A stretch of 64,000 nt of DNA from an uncultured Caldilinea sp. (GTDB taxonomy: Bacteria; Chloroflexota; Anaerolineae; Caldilineales; Caldilineaceae). The notes under the pieces were generated by a model. It made no database searches and was not told where the DNA came from. It saw nothing but the letters and a program-made list of their open reading frames with translations. The translations under genes were made by a program, and so were the position numbers. Below are positions 16,241 through 49,876 of the stretch, piece after piece. The stretch lies in assembly GCF_937128415.1 (NCBI RefSeq), contig NZ_CAKZMJ010000108.1, forward strand, positions 28,481-92,480, given 5' to 3'. Within the stretch, counting starts at the first letter, position 1; every line of letters starts with the position of its first letter.

Positions 16241-17317
16241 ATGGCCATGGACCCATCGGCGTCGTACGAGGCTGTTGAAACGATTCCGCAACGCAACGAT
16301 GCTCCGCCGGACGTCAACGCGTTGTTTGCGCCGATCCGCCCTGGATTGCGACAGGTGGAGGCCAAATTGCGCGCGGTCGATTCCACACTCTTTGCGCCAT
16401 TGGCCGAAGCGTTTCTCACGCTCATCGGCAGCGGAGGCAAGCGACTGCGTCCGGCATTGGCGTTGTTGTCGGCGGAATTCAACGGCCCCATGCAGGGCGG
16501 CCCGCGCCATCACGTCGTGATTGCGTTGGCGGCTTCCGTGGAAATGTTGCACACGGCGACGCTGGTGCATGACGACGTCATCGATGGGGCGTTGTTGCGC
16601 CGCGGCGCGCCGACGCTCAACGCGCGCTGGAGTGGGGTCTCCACGGTATTGGCCGGCAACTATCTCTTCGGCACCGCCGCTCACTTTTCCGCCGAAACCG
16701 GCGATATGCGCGTCATTCGGCTGTTCAGCGACACGCTGCGCACCATCGTCGACGGCGAACTGCGCCAGCTCAAAGACCGCTACAACTTCTTGCAGCCGCG
16801 TGAAAACTATTATCAGCGTATCTACGCAAAGACCGCCAGCCTCTTCTGCGCAGCCACGCAGGGAGCGGCGATCCTTTCCCGGCTGCCCGAAGAGCGCATC
16901 GACGACCTTCACCAGTTCGGCTACAACTTCGGCATGGCGTTTCAAATCATCGACGACATTCTTGATTTTATCGGCGACAACGCCACCTTGGGCAAGCCGG
17001 CGGGCAGCGATCTGCACCAGGGCACCCTCACCCTGCCCTTTTTTCACTATCTTCAGCAACACCCAGCGCCGGAGAGCGTGCTGGCGACGCTGGAGGAGGC
17101 GCAGCGCGAGGCCGACAACGGCAACCCGACCGTTTGGGACGAGACTGTCGCTGCGCTCGTGCGCGATCTACGCAACAGCGCTGCCATTGAAGCCGCGCGC
17201 GAGGAGGCGCGCCGCTTTTTGAACCGCGCCGTGGACAACCTCTCCGCCTTGCCCGACAACGTCTATCGAAGCTCGCTTCTGGGGCTGTGCGAATTCGTCG
17301 AAAAACGCACCTACTGA
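16241..17317 (+). CDS. Polyprenyl diphosphate synthase (IspB/HepT-type)
   Basis: This 358-aa trans-prenyltransferase adds isopentenyl diphosphate to allylic diphosphates, probably for the menaquinone side chain or carotenoid precursors. Motifs present are GGKRLRPALALL, the first Asp-rich motif HDDVIDGALLRRG, and the second FQIIDDILDF. The residues before the first DDxxD are not bulky aromatics, which suits a long-chain product, but chain length cannot be fixed. The ATG at 16241 lies one base after the tatD stop; in-frame codons further upstream lie inside tatD and are less likely. A carotenoid cluster lies 25 kb away. Confidence 0.92.
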   Translation: MAMDPSASYEAVETIPQRNDAPPDVNALFAPIRPGLRQVEAKLRAVDSTLFAPLAEAFLTLIGSGGKRLRPALALLSAEFNGPMQGGPRHHVVIALAASVEMLHTATLVHDDVIDGALLRRGAPTLNARWSGVSTVLAGNYLFGTAAHFSAETGDMRVIRLFSDTLRTIVDGELRQLKDRYNFLQPRENYYQRIYAKTASLFCAATQGAAILSRLPEERIDDLHQFGYNFGMAFQIIDDILDFIGDNATLGKPAGSDLHQGTLTLPFFHYLQQHPAPESVLATLEEAQREADNGNPTVWDETVAALVRDLRNSAAIEAAREEARRFLNRAVDNLSALPDNVYRSSLLGLCEFVEKRTY

Positions 17318-17452
17318 TCCGCATCACTGCAGACGTCGCCCTCTCTTCGGCTTGTCGCCTGCGCTCTTACACGGGACCGTAAGTTGTCCTCCCTTCTGAA
17401 ATACGCCTGCTTTCTGCATCGCAGCCTTCCCGATTGCATGCGCAACGGTTAG

Positions 17453-17481
17453 TTGACGGCAAGCCCATATCTACGTACCAT
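17453..17481 (+). promoter_or_regulatory. Predicted promoter of the aldolase-kinase operon
   Basis: TTGACG (17453-17458) and TACCAT (17476-17481) are separated by exactly 17 bases, 87 bases before the ATG at 17569. Confidence 0.5.
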
Positions 17482-17568
17482 GAAGTTGCTGCCATGGAGG
17501 CAGTCACATCCTCTCGGTGGAGGGGACGCTTGAATCCACCGGACAATGCATGCAGTAAAGGCGCGACG

Positions 17569-18194
17569 ATGCAACATCAATCGATTGCAGAAGAGATCAT
17601 TCAGGTGGCGCGCTTGATGTTCGATCGCCGTCTGACCGACATCGCAGGCGGCAACATCAGCGCGCGCGCGGGAGACAAGATATATATCACGCCGCGCTAC
17701 GCGGGCAGCAGGCAACACTGGCAGCTTGCGCCCGCCGACATCCTTTGCGCTTCGATCGACGGCGACGAGCTCCTGCAACATCCGCGCTGCTCTCGCGAGA
17801 GCAGGATGCATCTGGCCATATATCGTCATTATCCAGACGTTGGCGCCGTGATTCATGCACATCCTTTCCATGTGCTTCCCTTCTGCGTCGCCGGTCGAGC
17901 GATCGAGCCGGTGCTGGAAGGCACGCAAAAATTTGGGGTGACGCCGGTCGCGCCCTTTGCGCCGGCGCACAGTGAGGCGCTGGCGCAGCACGTTGTGGAA
18001 AAATTGCACGGCCGCGAGGCCATCATTCGCAAACAGGCGGCCGCCGTGCTGCTCGCCAAACATGGGATCGTCGTCGCCGGCCTTGACCTGCTGGCGGCGG
18101 TCGACGCTTTGGAGCGCATCGACTGGAACGCTTGGTGCATTCTCAGCCAGAGCCTGTTGCCCGCCGCCCCGTTGACCTACTCGACGACGCCATC

Positions 18195-18198
<4 letters not shown>
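17569..18198 (+). CDS. Class II aldolase/adducin family protein
   Basis: This 209-aa enzyme of the fuculose-1-phosphate/rhamnulose-1-phosphate aldolase superfamily has DIAGGNISAR, the usual phosphate-binding start, HAHPFH with the paired zinc His, and AKHGIVVAGLD with the third zinc His. The start is set at the ATG at 17569 (AAAGG upstream), because the longer frame would begin with a non-homologous tail and run through the predicted promoter. Its TGA overlaps the ATG of the PfkB kinase gene (ATGA), so the two proteins are translationally coupled. It probably cleaves a ketose phosphate produced by that kinase; the sugar is unknown. Confidence 0.88.
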
Positions 18199-19130
<932 letters not shown>

Positions 19131-19139
19131 GCGCTTCCC

Positions 19140-20879
<1,740 letters not shown>

Positions 20880-20891
20880 GCGGATGTGACC

Positions 20892-22565
20892 ATGAGCGAT
20901 CAACCCAAGTCTTCAAGCCGGGAACTCTCCGGCGCCGTCGAAGCCGCGGAAGTGGGGACGCTGCCGCAGCCGGCGGCCGAACAGTTCGATCGAGACTGGC
21001 TCGGCGCCCTCTTTCGGCCCGCTTTGGTGATCATCATGGTCAGCAGCATGAACGTGGCGATCCTGGCCTTCCTGCGCCAGTATGCACCCGAAATGGCGGC
21101 GAGCGTACGCTGGACCATCGTCGGCATGGGGGTGCTGGCGGCGATCATCGGCTCCACGACGACGACCTGGCTGGCATTGCCTGCGCAACGGCTGCGCCGT
21201 TCTTCAGGGTACCGGGCGGCGGAGATTTTTCTGCTGGTCGCTCTGGCGCGATTTGCACTTTGGCTGGCGGCGGGAACGTTGCCTGGGCCTCTCCTCCTTC
21301 TCAACGATCCTTCGGCTGCCTTGTTGGACGGAGTTTTCCTGTTCGCACTGGTCACCATCCTTTTCACCTGGTACGCCGCCATCGATTTCACCGACGACCT
21401 GACTCGAATGGCGCTGCAACCCGATGAACTCTGGCTCAATCGGCGCGCCAATGTTCGCTTCGCCGATTCTGCGCGACCGGCGCCGACGGGGCGCGCCGCC
21501 ATTCTGCGCGGTTTTGTCGCGCGTTGGGTGGCCTGGGGCATCGGTTTGATTCTCCTCGTCTCGACCTTGCGTCTCGGCGTCACCCGCCCTGGCTTCTGGA
21601 GCCTGACGCGGCTGGACATCGATCCGTTGGCGATCGGGGCGATCCTGATCTATTTCTTAAGCGGACTTTTGTTGATCAGTCAGGGGCAGCTCGCCGTGCT
21701 GCGGGCGCACTGGACGATCGATCGCGTGCCGACCATGCCTTCCATCGTCCGCAACTGGCCTATCTACACCGCGTTGGTCATCGCTTTCTTTGCAGTGGCG
21801 GCCGCCTTCCTGCCGTTGGGCGACACCTATCTCCTCTCGATCATCTTGGGAGCCATTCTCAACGTGCTCTTTGCACTGGTTTATCTGCTCTATCGACTCT
21901 TGATGGCGGCCATTTTCCTGTTGCTTTCCCTGCTGCCTTTCGCCGGCCAACGCCCGGAAGAGGCGACGTCGCCTCCTCCCGCTGAGACCATCCTGAGGGA
22001 GCCGCCGGAAATGCTGGTGATCCCTCCCTGGGTGGGCGGCGCATTTTTCTGGCTCTCCGTCTTGATTCTGCTGGGCTACGCAGCCCGCATCTATTTCAGC
22101 GACAAGCAGATCTCCCTGGCCTGGCTGCGGCGATTCTGGACGCGACTGCTTGAGCGCTGGCTGAGGCTTGTTGACGCCGCAGCGCGATGGCGCTCGCAGA
22201 ACTTCGCCCCAGACGTGGACGAAGAACGGGTCCCTGCCCACTGGTCAACGTTTCTGCGACGGTTGACGCTCTGGCGGCTGCTCACGCCGGAACAGCGCGT
22301 GCGGTTCCTCTATTTTCGTTTGCTGGAACATGGGGCGGCGCAGGGAGTGGCGCGGCGCGCCGCAGAAACGCCAAGCCATTATGCGGTGCGCCTGGAAAGC
22401 GCTCTCGACGCCTCTGCGGAAACAAGGGCAGACATCGACGCCCTGACGGATGCATTCATTCAAGTGCGCTACGCAGGCGGAGCCATGAAGCCGGACGACG
22501 TCGATGCGCTGCGCCAAAGCTGGAAACGCTTACGTAAGACGCTGCCTGCAAAAGCGGTTGAATAA
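20892..22565 (+). CDS. Polytopic membrane protein with C-terminal DUF4129-like domain
   Basis: The protein is 557 aa from the ATG at 20892; a GTG two codons earlier is in frame but has no better ribosome site. About nine or ten membrane helices occupy residues 35 to 405. A cytoplasmic or outer tail follows, with YFRLLEHGAAQGVARRAAETPSHYAVRLE and FIQVRYAGG, the signature of DUF4129. That domain also ends the TgpA-type transglutaminase at 7502-9964, so this could be a partner or paralogue lacking the enzyme domain. The function is unknown. It begins 12 bases after the substrate-binding protein and may share its transcript. Confidence 0.8.
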   Translation: MSDQPKSSSRELSGAVEAAEVGTLPQPAAEQFDRDWLGALFRPALVIIMVSSMNVAILAFLRQYAPEMAASVRWTIVGMGVLAAIIGSTTTTWLALPAQRLRRSSGYRAAEIFLLVALARFALWLAAGTLPGPLLLLNDPSAALLDGVFLFALVTILFTWYAAIDFTDDLTRMALQPDELWLNRRANVRFADSARPAPTGRAAILRGFVARWVAWGIGLILLVSTLRLGVTRPGFWSLTRLDIDPLAIGAILIYFLSGLLLISQGQLAVLRAHWTIDRVPTMPSIVRNWPIYTALVIAFFAVAAAFLPLGDTYLLSIILGAILNVLFALVYLLYRLLMAAIFLLLSLLPFAGQRPEEATSPPPAETILREPPEMLVIPPWVGGAFFWLSVLILLGYAARIYFSDKQISLAWLRRFWTRLLERWLRLVDAAARWRSQNFAPDVDEERVPAHWSTFLRRLTLWRLLTPEQRVRFLYFRLLEHGAAQGVARRAAETPSHYAVRLESALDASAETRADIDALTDAFIQVRYAGGAMKPDDVDALRQSWKRLRKTLPAKAVE

Positions 22566-22584
22566 CTCCCTCTTCGCAATTGCC

Positions 22585-22613
22585 TTGACGCCACTTTACG
22601 AGGCTGATATAAT
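22585..22613 (+). promoter_or_regulatory. Strong predicted promoter of rpsA
   Basis: TTGACG (22585-22590) and TATAAT (22608-22613) are 17 bases apart, near the sigma-70 consensus, about 120 bases before the rpsA start. Confidence 0.8.
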
Positions 22614-22700
22614 CAGGTTAGCAATGATTCACCACTGGGGATGGATTCCTGCCGAAGGTTTCATCGTGGACATATTGAACCTACGCTGGAAAGCATGCCC

Positions 22701-23893
<1,193 letters not shown>

Positions 23894-23931
23894 TTTGCTG
23901 AGAGCTCCTGTTCCGTCCGGACATATGTGGC

Positions 23932-23969
23932 AAAAGAGCGAGGTTCTGGAACGAATCTCGCTCTTTTTT
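23932..23969 (+). terminator. Rho-independent terminator of rpsA
   Basis: AAAGAGCGAG (23933-23942) pairs with CTCGCTCTTT (23957-23966), with a run of six T. Confidence 0.92.
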
Positions 23970-23989
23970 GTCATAATGCACCTCTTGGT

Positions 23990-24018
23990 TTGGCCGCCTT
24001 TCGGACTTCCACTATAAT
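23990..24018 (+). promoter_or_regulatory. Predicted promoter of rpsU-infA
   Basis: TTGGCC (23990-23995) and a perfect TATAAT (24013-24018) are 17 bases apart, 83 bases before the rpsU start. Confidence 0.7.
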
Positions 24019-24101
24019 GAATGATGTTGTGCAATGCAGGAATAGTTTGCTTGAAAGGCTTATTTGAAAGAAATGTCTGACGAAAGGGGGTGAATGGAGA
24101 G

Positions 24102-24287
24102 ATGAGTGTAGAGCTTCGTCCAGGTGAATCCCAGGAAGGGCTGCTCAAACGCTTCCGCAAAGCGGTGGCTGAGGCGCGCATTTTGCCCATCGTCAGACAG
24201 AAACGCTGGTTCACATCCAAGAGCGAAATCCGTCGCATCAAGCGGCAAAAAGCGATTCGCAAGGCTCAACGGTTGAATCGTTCTTAA
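24102..24287 (+). CDS. rpsU: 30S ribosomal protein S21
   Basis: This 61-aa basic protein begins with MSVELRPGESQEGLLKRF and has a C-terminal Lys/Arg-rich helix (RRIKRQKAIRKAQRLNRS). This is the S21 pattern; S21 joins the small subunit late and helps base pairing during initiation. The ATG at 24102 follows AAAGGGGGTG at good spacing, so it is preferred over the GTG at 24090 inside that ribosome site. It lies eight bases before infA in a two-gene operon. Confidence 0.92.
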   Translation: MSVELRPGESQEGLLKRFRKAVAEARILPIVRQKRWFTSKSEIRRIKRQKAIRKAQRLNRS

Positions 24288-24295
24288 GGAAACTC

Positions 24296-24514
<219 letters not shown>

Positions 24515-24547
24515 TTGGGAATTGATTGGGCAAATTGCAGGGCGTTG

Positions 24548-24579
24548 AAAAGGGGCTGACTTTTATCAGCCCCTTTTTC
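24548..24579 (+). terminator. Bidirectional Rho-independent terminator after infA
   Basis: AAAAGGGGCTGA (24548-24559) and TCAGCCCCTTTT (24566-24577) form a perfect 12-bp stem with T-runs on both strands. It can therefore serve infA and the convergent NUDIX gene. Confidence 0.92.
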
Positions 24580-24612
24580 TTTTGCCGACCGCTTAGAATT
24601 TCCCCATCCCCA

Positions 24613-25036
24613 TCACAGCAGCTGCTGCTCTTTGAGTCTTCGATAGGCGTCGATGGCGCGTTGGGCGAACTGTTGCTCCGCCTCGAAGCTCAATCGCTGC
24701 ACGGCTTCTTCCATCGGGGTCCAGACAGGAGCAAATTGCGCTTCATCCTTGCGATTTCGAGGAGTTGTGCGTTCGCTGAGAAGTCGCATCAAAAAATAGC
24801 GCTCCGTGCGAACGAAGTCGTCTCCCTGAAAGGTGAACTTGACCACCTGACTTCCGAGATCGGCGATGATTTCGAGGTCAGCGTATCCGCTTTCCTCTCG
24901 GGTCTCTCGCAGTGCGGTCTCTTCCGGCGTCTCGCCTGGATCGACGTGGCCTTTGGGGAGGCGCACCTCGCGGCGCGCCGGTCTGTCGAGCAGGAGCATG
25001 CGGCCGCAATCGTCGATGATTACGCCGCCGGCGGAT

Positions 25037-25056
<20 letters not shown>
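24613..25056 (-). CDS. NUDIX hydrolase
   Basis: This 147-aa hydrolase of nucleoside diphosphate-linked compounds has a complete Nudix box, GHVDPGETPEETALRETREESGY, in the standard Gx5Ex7REUxEExGU spacing (residues about 33-55). RLPKGHVDPGE and a late YFLMRLL strand recall diadenosine polyphosphate (Ap4A/Ap6A) hydrolases, which is a likely but unproven activity. The ATG at 25056 overlaps the end of the mntR-type gene by 20 bases, so it is probably co-translated. Longer upstream frames would lie wholly inside that gene. Confidence 0.9.
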
Positions 25057-25795
<739 letters not shown>

Positions 25796-25810
25796 TGAAT
25801 TTTTCTCATG

Positions 25811-25863
<53 letters not shown>

Positions 25864-25916
25864 TCTGGGCGTCTCTTGCCGCAAATGATCGAAGGGATCG
25901 GTGCTTTGCGGCCACG

Positions 25917-27803
<1,887 letters not shown>

Positions 27804-27822
27804 GAGAGGATCTCCGCCAGGT

Positions 27823-28395
27823 TCAGTCTGGAGAGGGATGCAGTTTGTCGAGTTGCAGACGAAATTGTTGAAAGAGCGCCGTCAACGACGCAAAGGAGTA
27901 GTGAGCGTTAAGTCCGCTGGGGTTGGGCAGCACCCATACGGGGACGTCGGCTAGCGTCTCCGCCTGTGGCCCGACCTGCGCCTTGGGTCGCCGGAAGGCG
28001 GTGCGATAGGCGGTGACGCCCAGGACGGCGACGCTTCGAGGCCGAAAACGCTGCACGACCTGAAAGAGCCGCTCCCCGCCGGCGATCAACTCTTCGGCAC
28101 GAAGCTCGGCGGCTGTGGCGGTGGCGCGGTTGACGAAGTTGGTGACGCCGCAGCCGTACTCGAGCAGCAGATGTTGCTCAGAGGGCTTCAAAAGGCGTGG
28201 GGTGAAACCGGCTGCGTACAAAACCGGCCAGAAACGGTTGCCCGGCCGCGCAAAATGATAGCCCGTCCAACCGGAGTAGAGACCCGGGTTGATGCCCACG
28301 AAAAGCACGCGCAGCCCCGGCGCGATGACATCTTCAACGCCGCGGTTGTGGGCGACGATCAGGTCTTCCGCAGCGGGTTTCTTCGCAAAAGTCAT
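27823..28395 (-). CDS. mug: G:T/U mismatch-specific uracil/thymine DNA glycosylase (Mug)
   Basis: This 190-aa DNA repair enzyme removes uracil or thymine mispaired with guanine. The active-site motif GINPGLYSGWTGYHFARPGN carries the catalytic-site Asn as in E. coli Mug, and PNPSGLNAHYSF forms the second conserved motif. Length fits. It is the first gene of a probable operon with the SLC13-type permease; the functional link is not obvious. Confidence 0.93.
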   Translation of the reverse strand: MTFAKKPAAEDLIVAHNRGVEDVIAPGLRVLFVGINPGLYSGWTGYHFARPGNRFWPVLYAAGFTPRLLKPSEQHLLLEYGCGVTNFVNRATATAAELRAEELIAGGERLFQVVQRFRPRSVAVLGVTAYRTAFRRPKAQVGPQAETLADVPVWVLPNPSGLNAHYSFASLTALFQQFRLQLDKLHPSPD

Positions 28396-28490
28396 GCCTT
28401 CAGTATATCATGCGCAGACGCACCTTCCCATCGCCTGTCAGGTGAATAGGAAATGTTTGCCGATGTGTTCCAGAAAGCCCAGCGGACGGC

Positions 28491-28548
28491 AATCCGTAAA
28501 TGGGAGAATCCGTATCTAGGAATCCGTAGGCGCTGCTCGCAGCAGCGC
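28491..28548. repeat. Three AATCCGTA repeats followed by a hairpin
   Basis: AATCCGTA is found at 28491-28498, 28507-28514 and 28521-28528. An eight-base perfect stem with a CGC loop follows at 28530-28548. It may be a regulator binding region; no known family is recognised. Confidence 0.5.
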
Positions 28549-28611
28549 TTCCCAGAATTTTCATCTGTGACTCGTCTCGGCGGACAGAGGAGCGCCTTCT
28601 TGAGGGCGCGC

Positions 28612-28640
28612 TTGTCGTTCGACGCAGGGGTGTGTACAAT
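28612..28640 (+). promoter_or_regulatory. Predicted promoter of trpB2
   Basis: TTGTCG (28612-28617) and TACAAT (28635-28640) are separated by 17 bases, about 110 bases before the ATG. Confidence 0.6.
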
Positions 28641-28750
28641 GTCTCGCTGGAGAACATTCGCCTGTTCGGTCTCTGCACCGGAGCAATCCAGGCGGCTACA
28701 TTCTCGAACTCGTCGCATCACCATCTCATTCTCACCAGCAGGAGCAACCG

Positions 28751-30121
<1,371 letters not shown>

Positions 30122-30154
30122 CGATCCACCCGACCGTCATATACGAAGCGACCT

Positions 30155-31147
<993 letters not shown>

Positions 31148-31171
31148 GCTTCAAAATCCTCTCGATAATTT

Positions 31172-31200
31172 TTGACTTTCGGGAGGAAAATGGCTATACT
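31172..31200 (+). promoter_or_regulatory. Predicted promoter of the tRNA-Leu gene
   Basis: TTGACT (31172-31177) and TATACT (31195-31200) are 17 bases apart, 12 bases before the mature tRNA 5' end, which is ideal for a tRNA transcript. Confidence 0.8.
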
Positions 31201-31212
31201 AAAGTTGTCAGT

Positions 31213-31298
<86 letters not shown>

Positions 31299-31303
31299 CA
31301 AAT

Positions 31304-31330
31304 AAGTCGGTCTCGCTGCGAGACCGACTT

Positions 31331-31338
<8 letters not shown>
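31304..31338 (+). terminator. Terminator of tRNA-Leu, overlapping the thiolase stop
   Basis: AAGTCGGTCTCG (31304-31315) and CGAGACCGACTT (31319-31330) form a perfect 12-bp stem with loop CTG, followed by TTATTTTT. The convergent thiolase gene ends at 31331. Confidence 0.9.
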
Positions 31339-32530
<1,192 letters not shown>

Positions 32531-32566
32531 CTGGCTGCTCCTTTGCAGTGATCAACGGCGGTCGGC

Positions 32567-32604
32567 GGCGTCGGCGCAACCTGCGGTGAAGCTGCGCCGA
32601 CGCC
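32567..32604 (-). terminator. GC-rich hairpin after the double solute-binding protein gene
   Basis: GGCGTCGGCGCA (32567-32578) and TGCGCCGACGCC (32593-32604) form a perfect 12-bp stem with a 14-base loop. There is no T-run, so it is a likely but not canonical terminator. Confidence 0.55.
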
Positions 32605-32630
32605 CATCGACAAGACGCTACCCGACTCCA

Positions 32631-34262
<1,632 letters not shown>

Positions 34263-34324
34263 GTCAGGTCTCCTTGAAATGGTTCTTGTATGGAATCTTT
34301 GAGTCGCATTTATGTTGTGGGGTA

Positions 34325-34333
34325 ACTATAGCA
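34325..34333 (-). promoter_or_regulatory. Extended -10 promoter of the double binding-protein gene
   Basis: On the minus strand TGC precedes TATAGT (34325-34330), an extended -10. There is no good -35. It lies 62 bases upstream of the ATG at 34262. Confidence 0.4.
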
Positions 34334-34474
34334 CAATTCCATCTAGCTGATCTATCACTTTGTGAGTAGGTTGCGTCTTTTGCGTTTGCGAGGGCGGCGA
34401 ATAAACGCCGGTCAGAAGACGAATTGAGGGCGGTGAAGAGCAATTCTGTTTTCTATAAAGAGGGGTTTGTTGCG

Positions 34475-35976
<1,502 letters not shown>

Positions 35977-36190
35977 ACAGAACTCCTTCTGTTCCCGTTT
36001 TTTTGTTTCCGTTCGGCGATCGGTGCAAGACCGACCGCAAGATCGTTCTCGAAATCGATTCAACGCAAAGCCGCAATCGTGCAAAGAACAGCAGAGCAGG
36101 CTCCGCCGGAAAAGCAAAGTTTCCCTAAACGGCGTCAGCTCGCCGACGCAGCAAACGTTGCAGTGAAATTAAACCACAGATCGGCGAAAA

Positions 36191-37748
<1,558 letters not shown>

Positions 37749-37842
37749 GAGTGCTTCGTATTGTTGCGTTTCACCTTCTGTTGCAACCCCTTCCAAAGTG
37801 AAGCGCCATCCCGAAGAGTCAGACGCTTCCAATGGAGAGAAG

Positions 37843-38814
<972 letters not shown>

Positions 38815-38904
38815 GAGTCTCCTAAAAAGGTTGGGTCTTTACCTGCATTTTGCCAGAAAACAGCAATTCTCTCAACCAACTCAAAAATGAAGCCGCCGGC
38901 GCGC

Positions 38905-39216
<312 letters not shown>

Positions 39217-39262
39217 CGTTGTACGTTCCTCCGCTTTTGTGCGTTCTGATATTGAGACCCTT

Positions 39263-42214
<2,952 letters not shown>

Positions 42215-42406
42215 GATAACGACTTCAATGGGAAGATGCAATGCGGCTTGTGTGAGCGAGAAAATACGGCCGTCATCTCCTTCATAGGGAGCTTTCCACG
42301 CCGGGTTGAACGGTGCGGAACTTTCTCCTATATCCGAACGTCCATACACTGATGTAACTTTGGAAACGCCTTCAACGCACTCAAAAGAACCGGAGCAGCC
42401 TTGCCT

Positions 42407-42976
42407 ATGAACGCGACCTTTTTCATCCACCGCCGACAATGGAGCATCGCCCTGGCGGCGCTCCTGTTGACGCTGAGCTTGACCGCATGCGGTGGTCCGC
42501 AGCCGACGCCTACGCCGGCGCCCACGCCGACGCCCACCGTCACCCCTACGCCGACGCCCACTCCGCAACCTGCGGACGGCGCAGCGGTTCTTCCAGCCGG
42601 AGCTGCACAGATTGTGATCACCGAGCAGCAGATCAACGACCAGTTGCAGAGCGCTCTTGCAGGTCAGCAAGGTTTGCCGATCTCCGATCTCGCCGTCAAT
42701 CTAAAGCCGGGGGTTCTTGCAGCGACGGGGAAAGTGACGCTTGGCTTTCTCAATGCGGACGTCGAGGTCTCTGTGCGGCTGAACGCAGTCGATGGCAAAA
42801 TTGCGCCGGAAGTGGTGGACATCTTGCTCGACGGACGACCGGCGCCCGCCATGCTCAAGGGACAGGTCGATGCGTTCCTCCAGCCGCTGATCGAGGAAGC
42901 CAGCCGCACGGACTACGGCTTTTTTGTCGAGTCGGTGGAGGTCACGGAGAACGAAATTCGCGTGTACAGCAGATAG
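42407..42976 (+). CDS. Lipoprotein with Pro/Thr linker and DUF2993-like domain
   Basis: This 189-aa protein starts at the ATG at 42407. The signal ends LSLTAC (lipobox), followed by a PTPTPAP-rich linker of about 25 residues. A C-terminal domain starts IVITEQQINDQL, with two LxVxLxPG-like strands (LAVNLKPGVLAATGKVTLGF) resembling LmeA/DUF2993 lipid-binding-like proteins. No enzyme motif is seen. It is isolated between oppositely oriented genes and converges on the P450 gene, whose end is six bases away. Confidence 0.75.
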   Translation: MNATFFIHRRQWSIALAALLLTLSLTACGGPQPTPTPAPTPTPTVTPTPTPTPQPADGAAVLPAGAAQIVITEQQINDQLQSALAGQQGLPISDLAVNLKPGVLAATGKVTLGFLNADVEVSVRLNAVDGKIAPEVVDILLDGRPAPAMLKGQVDAFLQPLIEEASRTDYGFFVESVEVTENEIRVYSR

Positions 42977-42981
42977 AATCG

Positions 42982-44331
<1,350 letters not shown>

Positions 44332-44337
44332 ACAGAA

Positions 44338-44673
44338 TCACAACAAAGCCGTGCGAAATTCGACGGCTCCCTCTCCGAGGACGCGCTCGCCGGGAGTAAA
44401 ACCGTCGGCGGCGAAGTGCAGACGCAACACCCCGCGCCAAGAACGGTCGGAGTTGATGGTCAGATCGGCGCAGTCGTGCATCACGCCATGGTAGATTGAG
44501 ACGCCGTTGACCTGCACGCGCAGATTGTGGGTGCGGCTGTTGCAGCCGTTGCTGGTGCGCAAAGAAAAATGCGTGATCCGGATGCGCAGCGGTCCCACCG
44601 GCACGCTCCGCATGACGTGGACAATCCCTTTGGCGTCGGCGACGCCTTCAAAGGAGAAGGGCAGGCGGGTCAT
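44338..44673 (-). CDS. Small protein of unknown function in the carotenoid operon
   Basis: This 111-aa protein is rich in beta-strand-like segments (LRIRITHFSLRTSNGCN, LRVQVNGVSIYHGVMHDCADLTI). It has two Cys and no signal or membrane segment. It sits six bases before the P450 start and likely shares its transcript. I do not recognise a family. Confidence 0.6.
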   Translation of the reverse strand: MTRLPFSFEGVADAKGIVHVMRSVPVGPLRIRITHFSLRTSNGCNSRTHNLRVQVNGVSIYHGVMHDCADLTINSDRSWRGVLRLHFAADGFTPGERVLGEGAVEFRTALL

Positions 44674-44755
44674 AGACGGAACAATCGATGCATAAACAAG
44701 GTAGGACGTTTCACGACCGCAAGTATATCACGCAGAGCCAAGGGGGCAGAAACGC

Positions 44756-45565
<810 letters not shown>

Positions 45566-45658
45566 ACAGGCTCCTGAATCGCTTGAAACGATGTTGTTGC
45601 TTTGGGCGTTGTGAGAGGCGCTCCCGGAAATGGCCGCCTTCGGCGCGACGCCGCGCTC

Positions 45659-48910
<3,252 letters not shown>

Positions 48911-48954
48911 GGCTCACTCCTGTCTTCAGCGTCGCCAGGGACTGTGCGACGGAG

Positions 48955-49743
<789 letters not shown>

Positions 49744-49876
49744 GATGCTTTCTCCTGAAATTGTCTTCGTCGAACACACATCTGGCTCTAATCGTGACAA
49801 TTTCAGCGACCGTTTTCCGTGATGCGCCATCCCAGCCTGTGACAAAATCGGTGACGGTCCACACTTCGGTCCACGG

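Larger units (their letters stand above)
28396..28750. other. Non-coding region between mug and trpB2
   Basis: No gene is supported. The region contains three direct AATCCGTA repeats (28491, 28507, 28521), a hairpin GCGCTGCT/AGCAGCGC (28530-28548) and the trpB2 promoter at 28612-28640. The start of mug and its upstream sequence occupy the left end. Confidence 0.6.

Noticed and set aside
35977..36190. Possible riboswitch or small gene between metF and the methyltransferase
   Set aside because: No recognised cobalamin, SAM or THF riboswitch core and no convincing frame were found; only a weak inverted repeat.
39217..39262. Possible riboswitch before the Virulence_fact gene
   Set aside because: Only 46 bases are available, just enough for a ribosome site.
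42215..42670. N-terminal extension of the FAD/Fe-S protein
   Set aside because: It would overlap the oppositely oriented lipoprotein gene and adds a low-complexity Arg/Gly tail not seen in the family; the ATG at 42214 fits the domain start.
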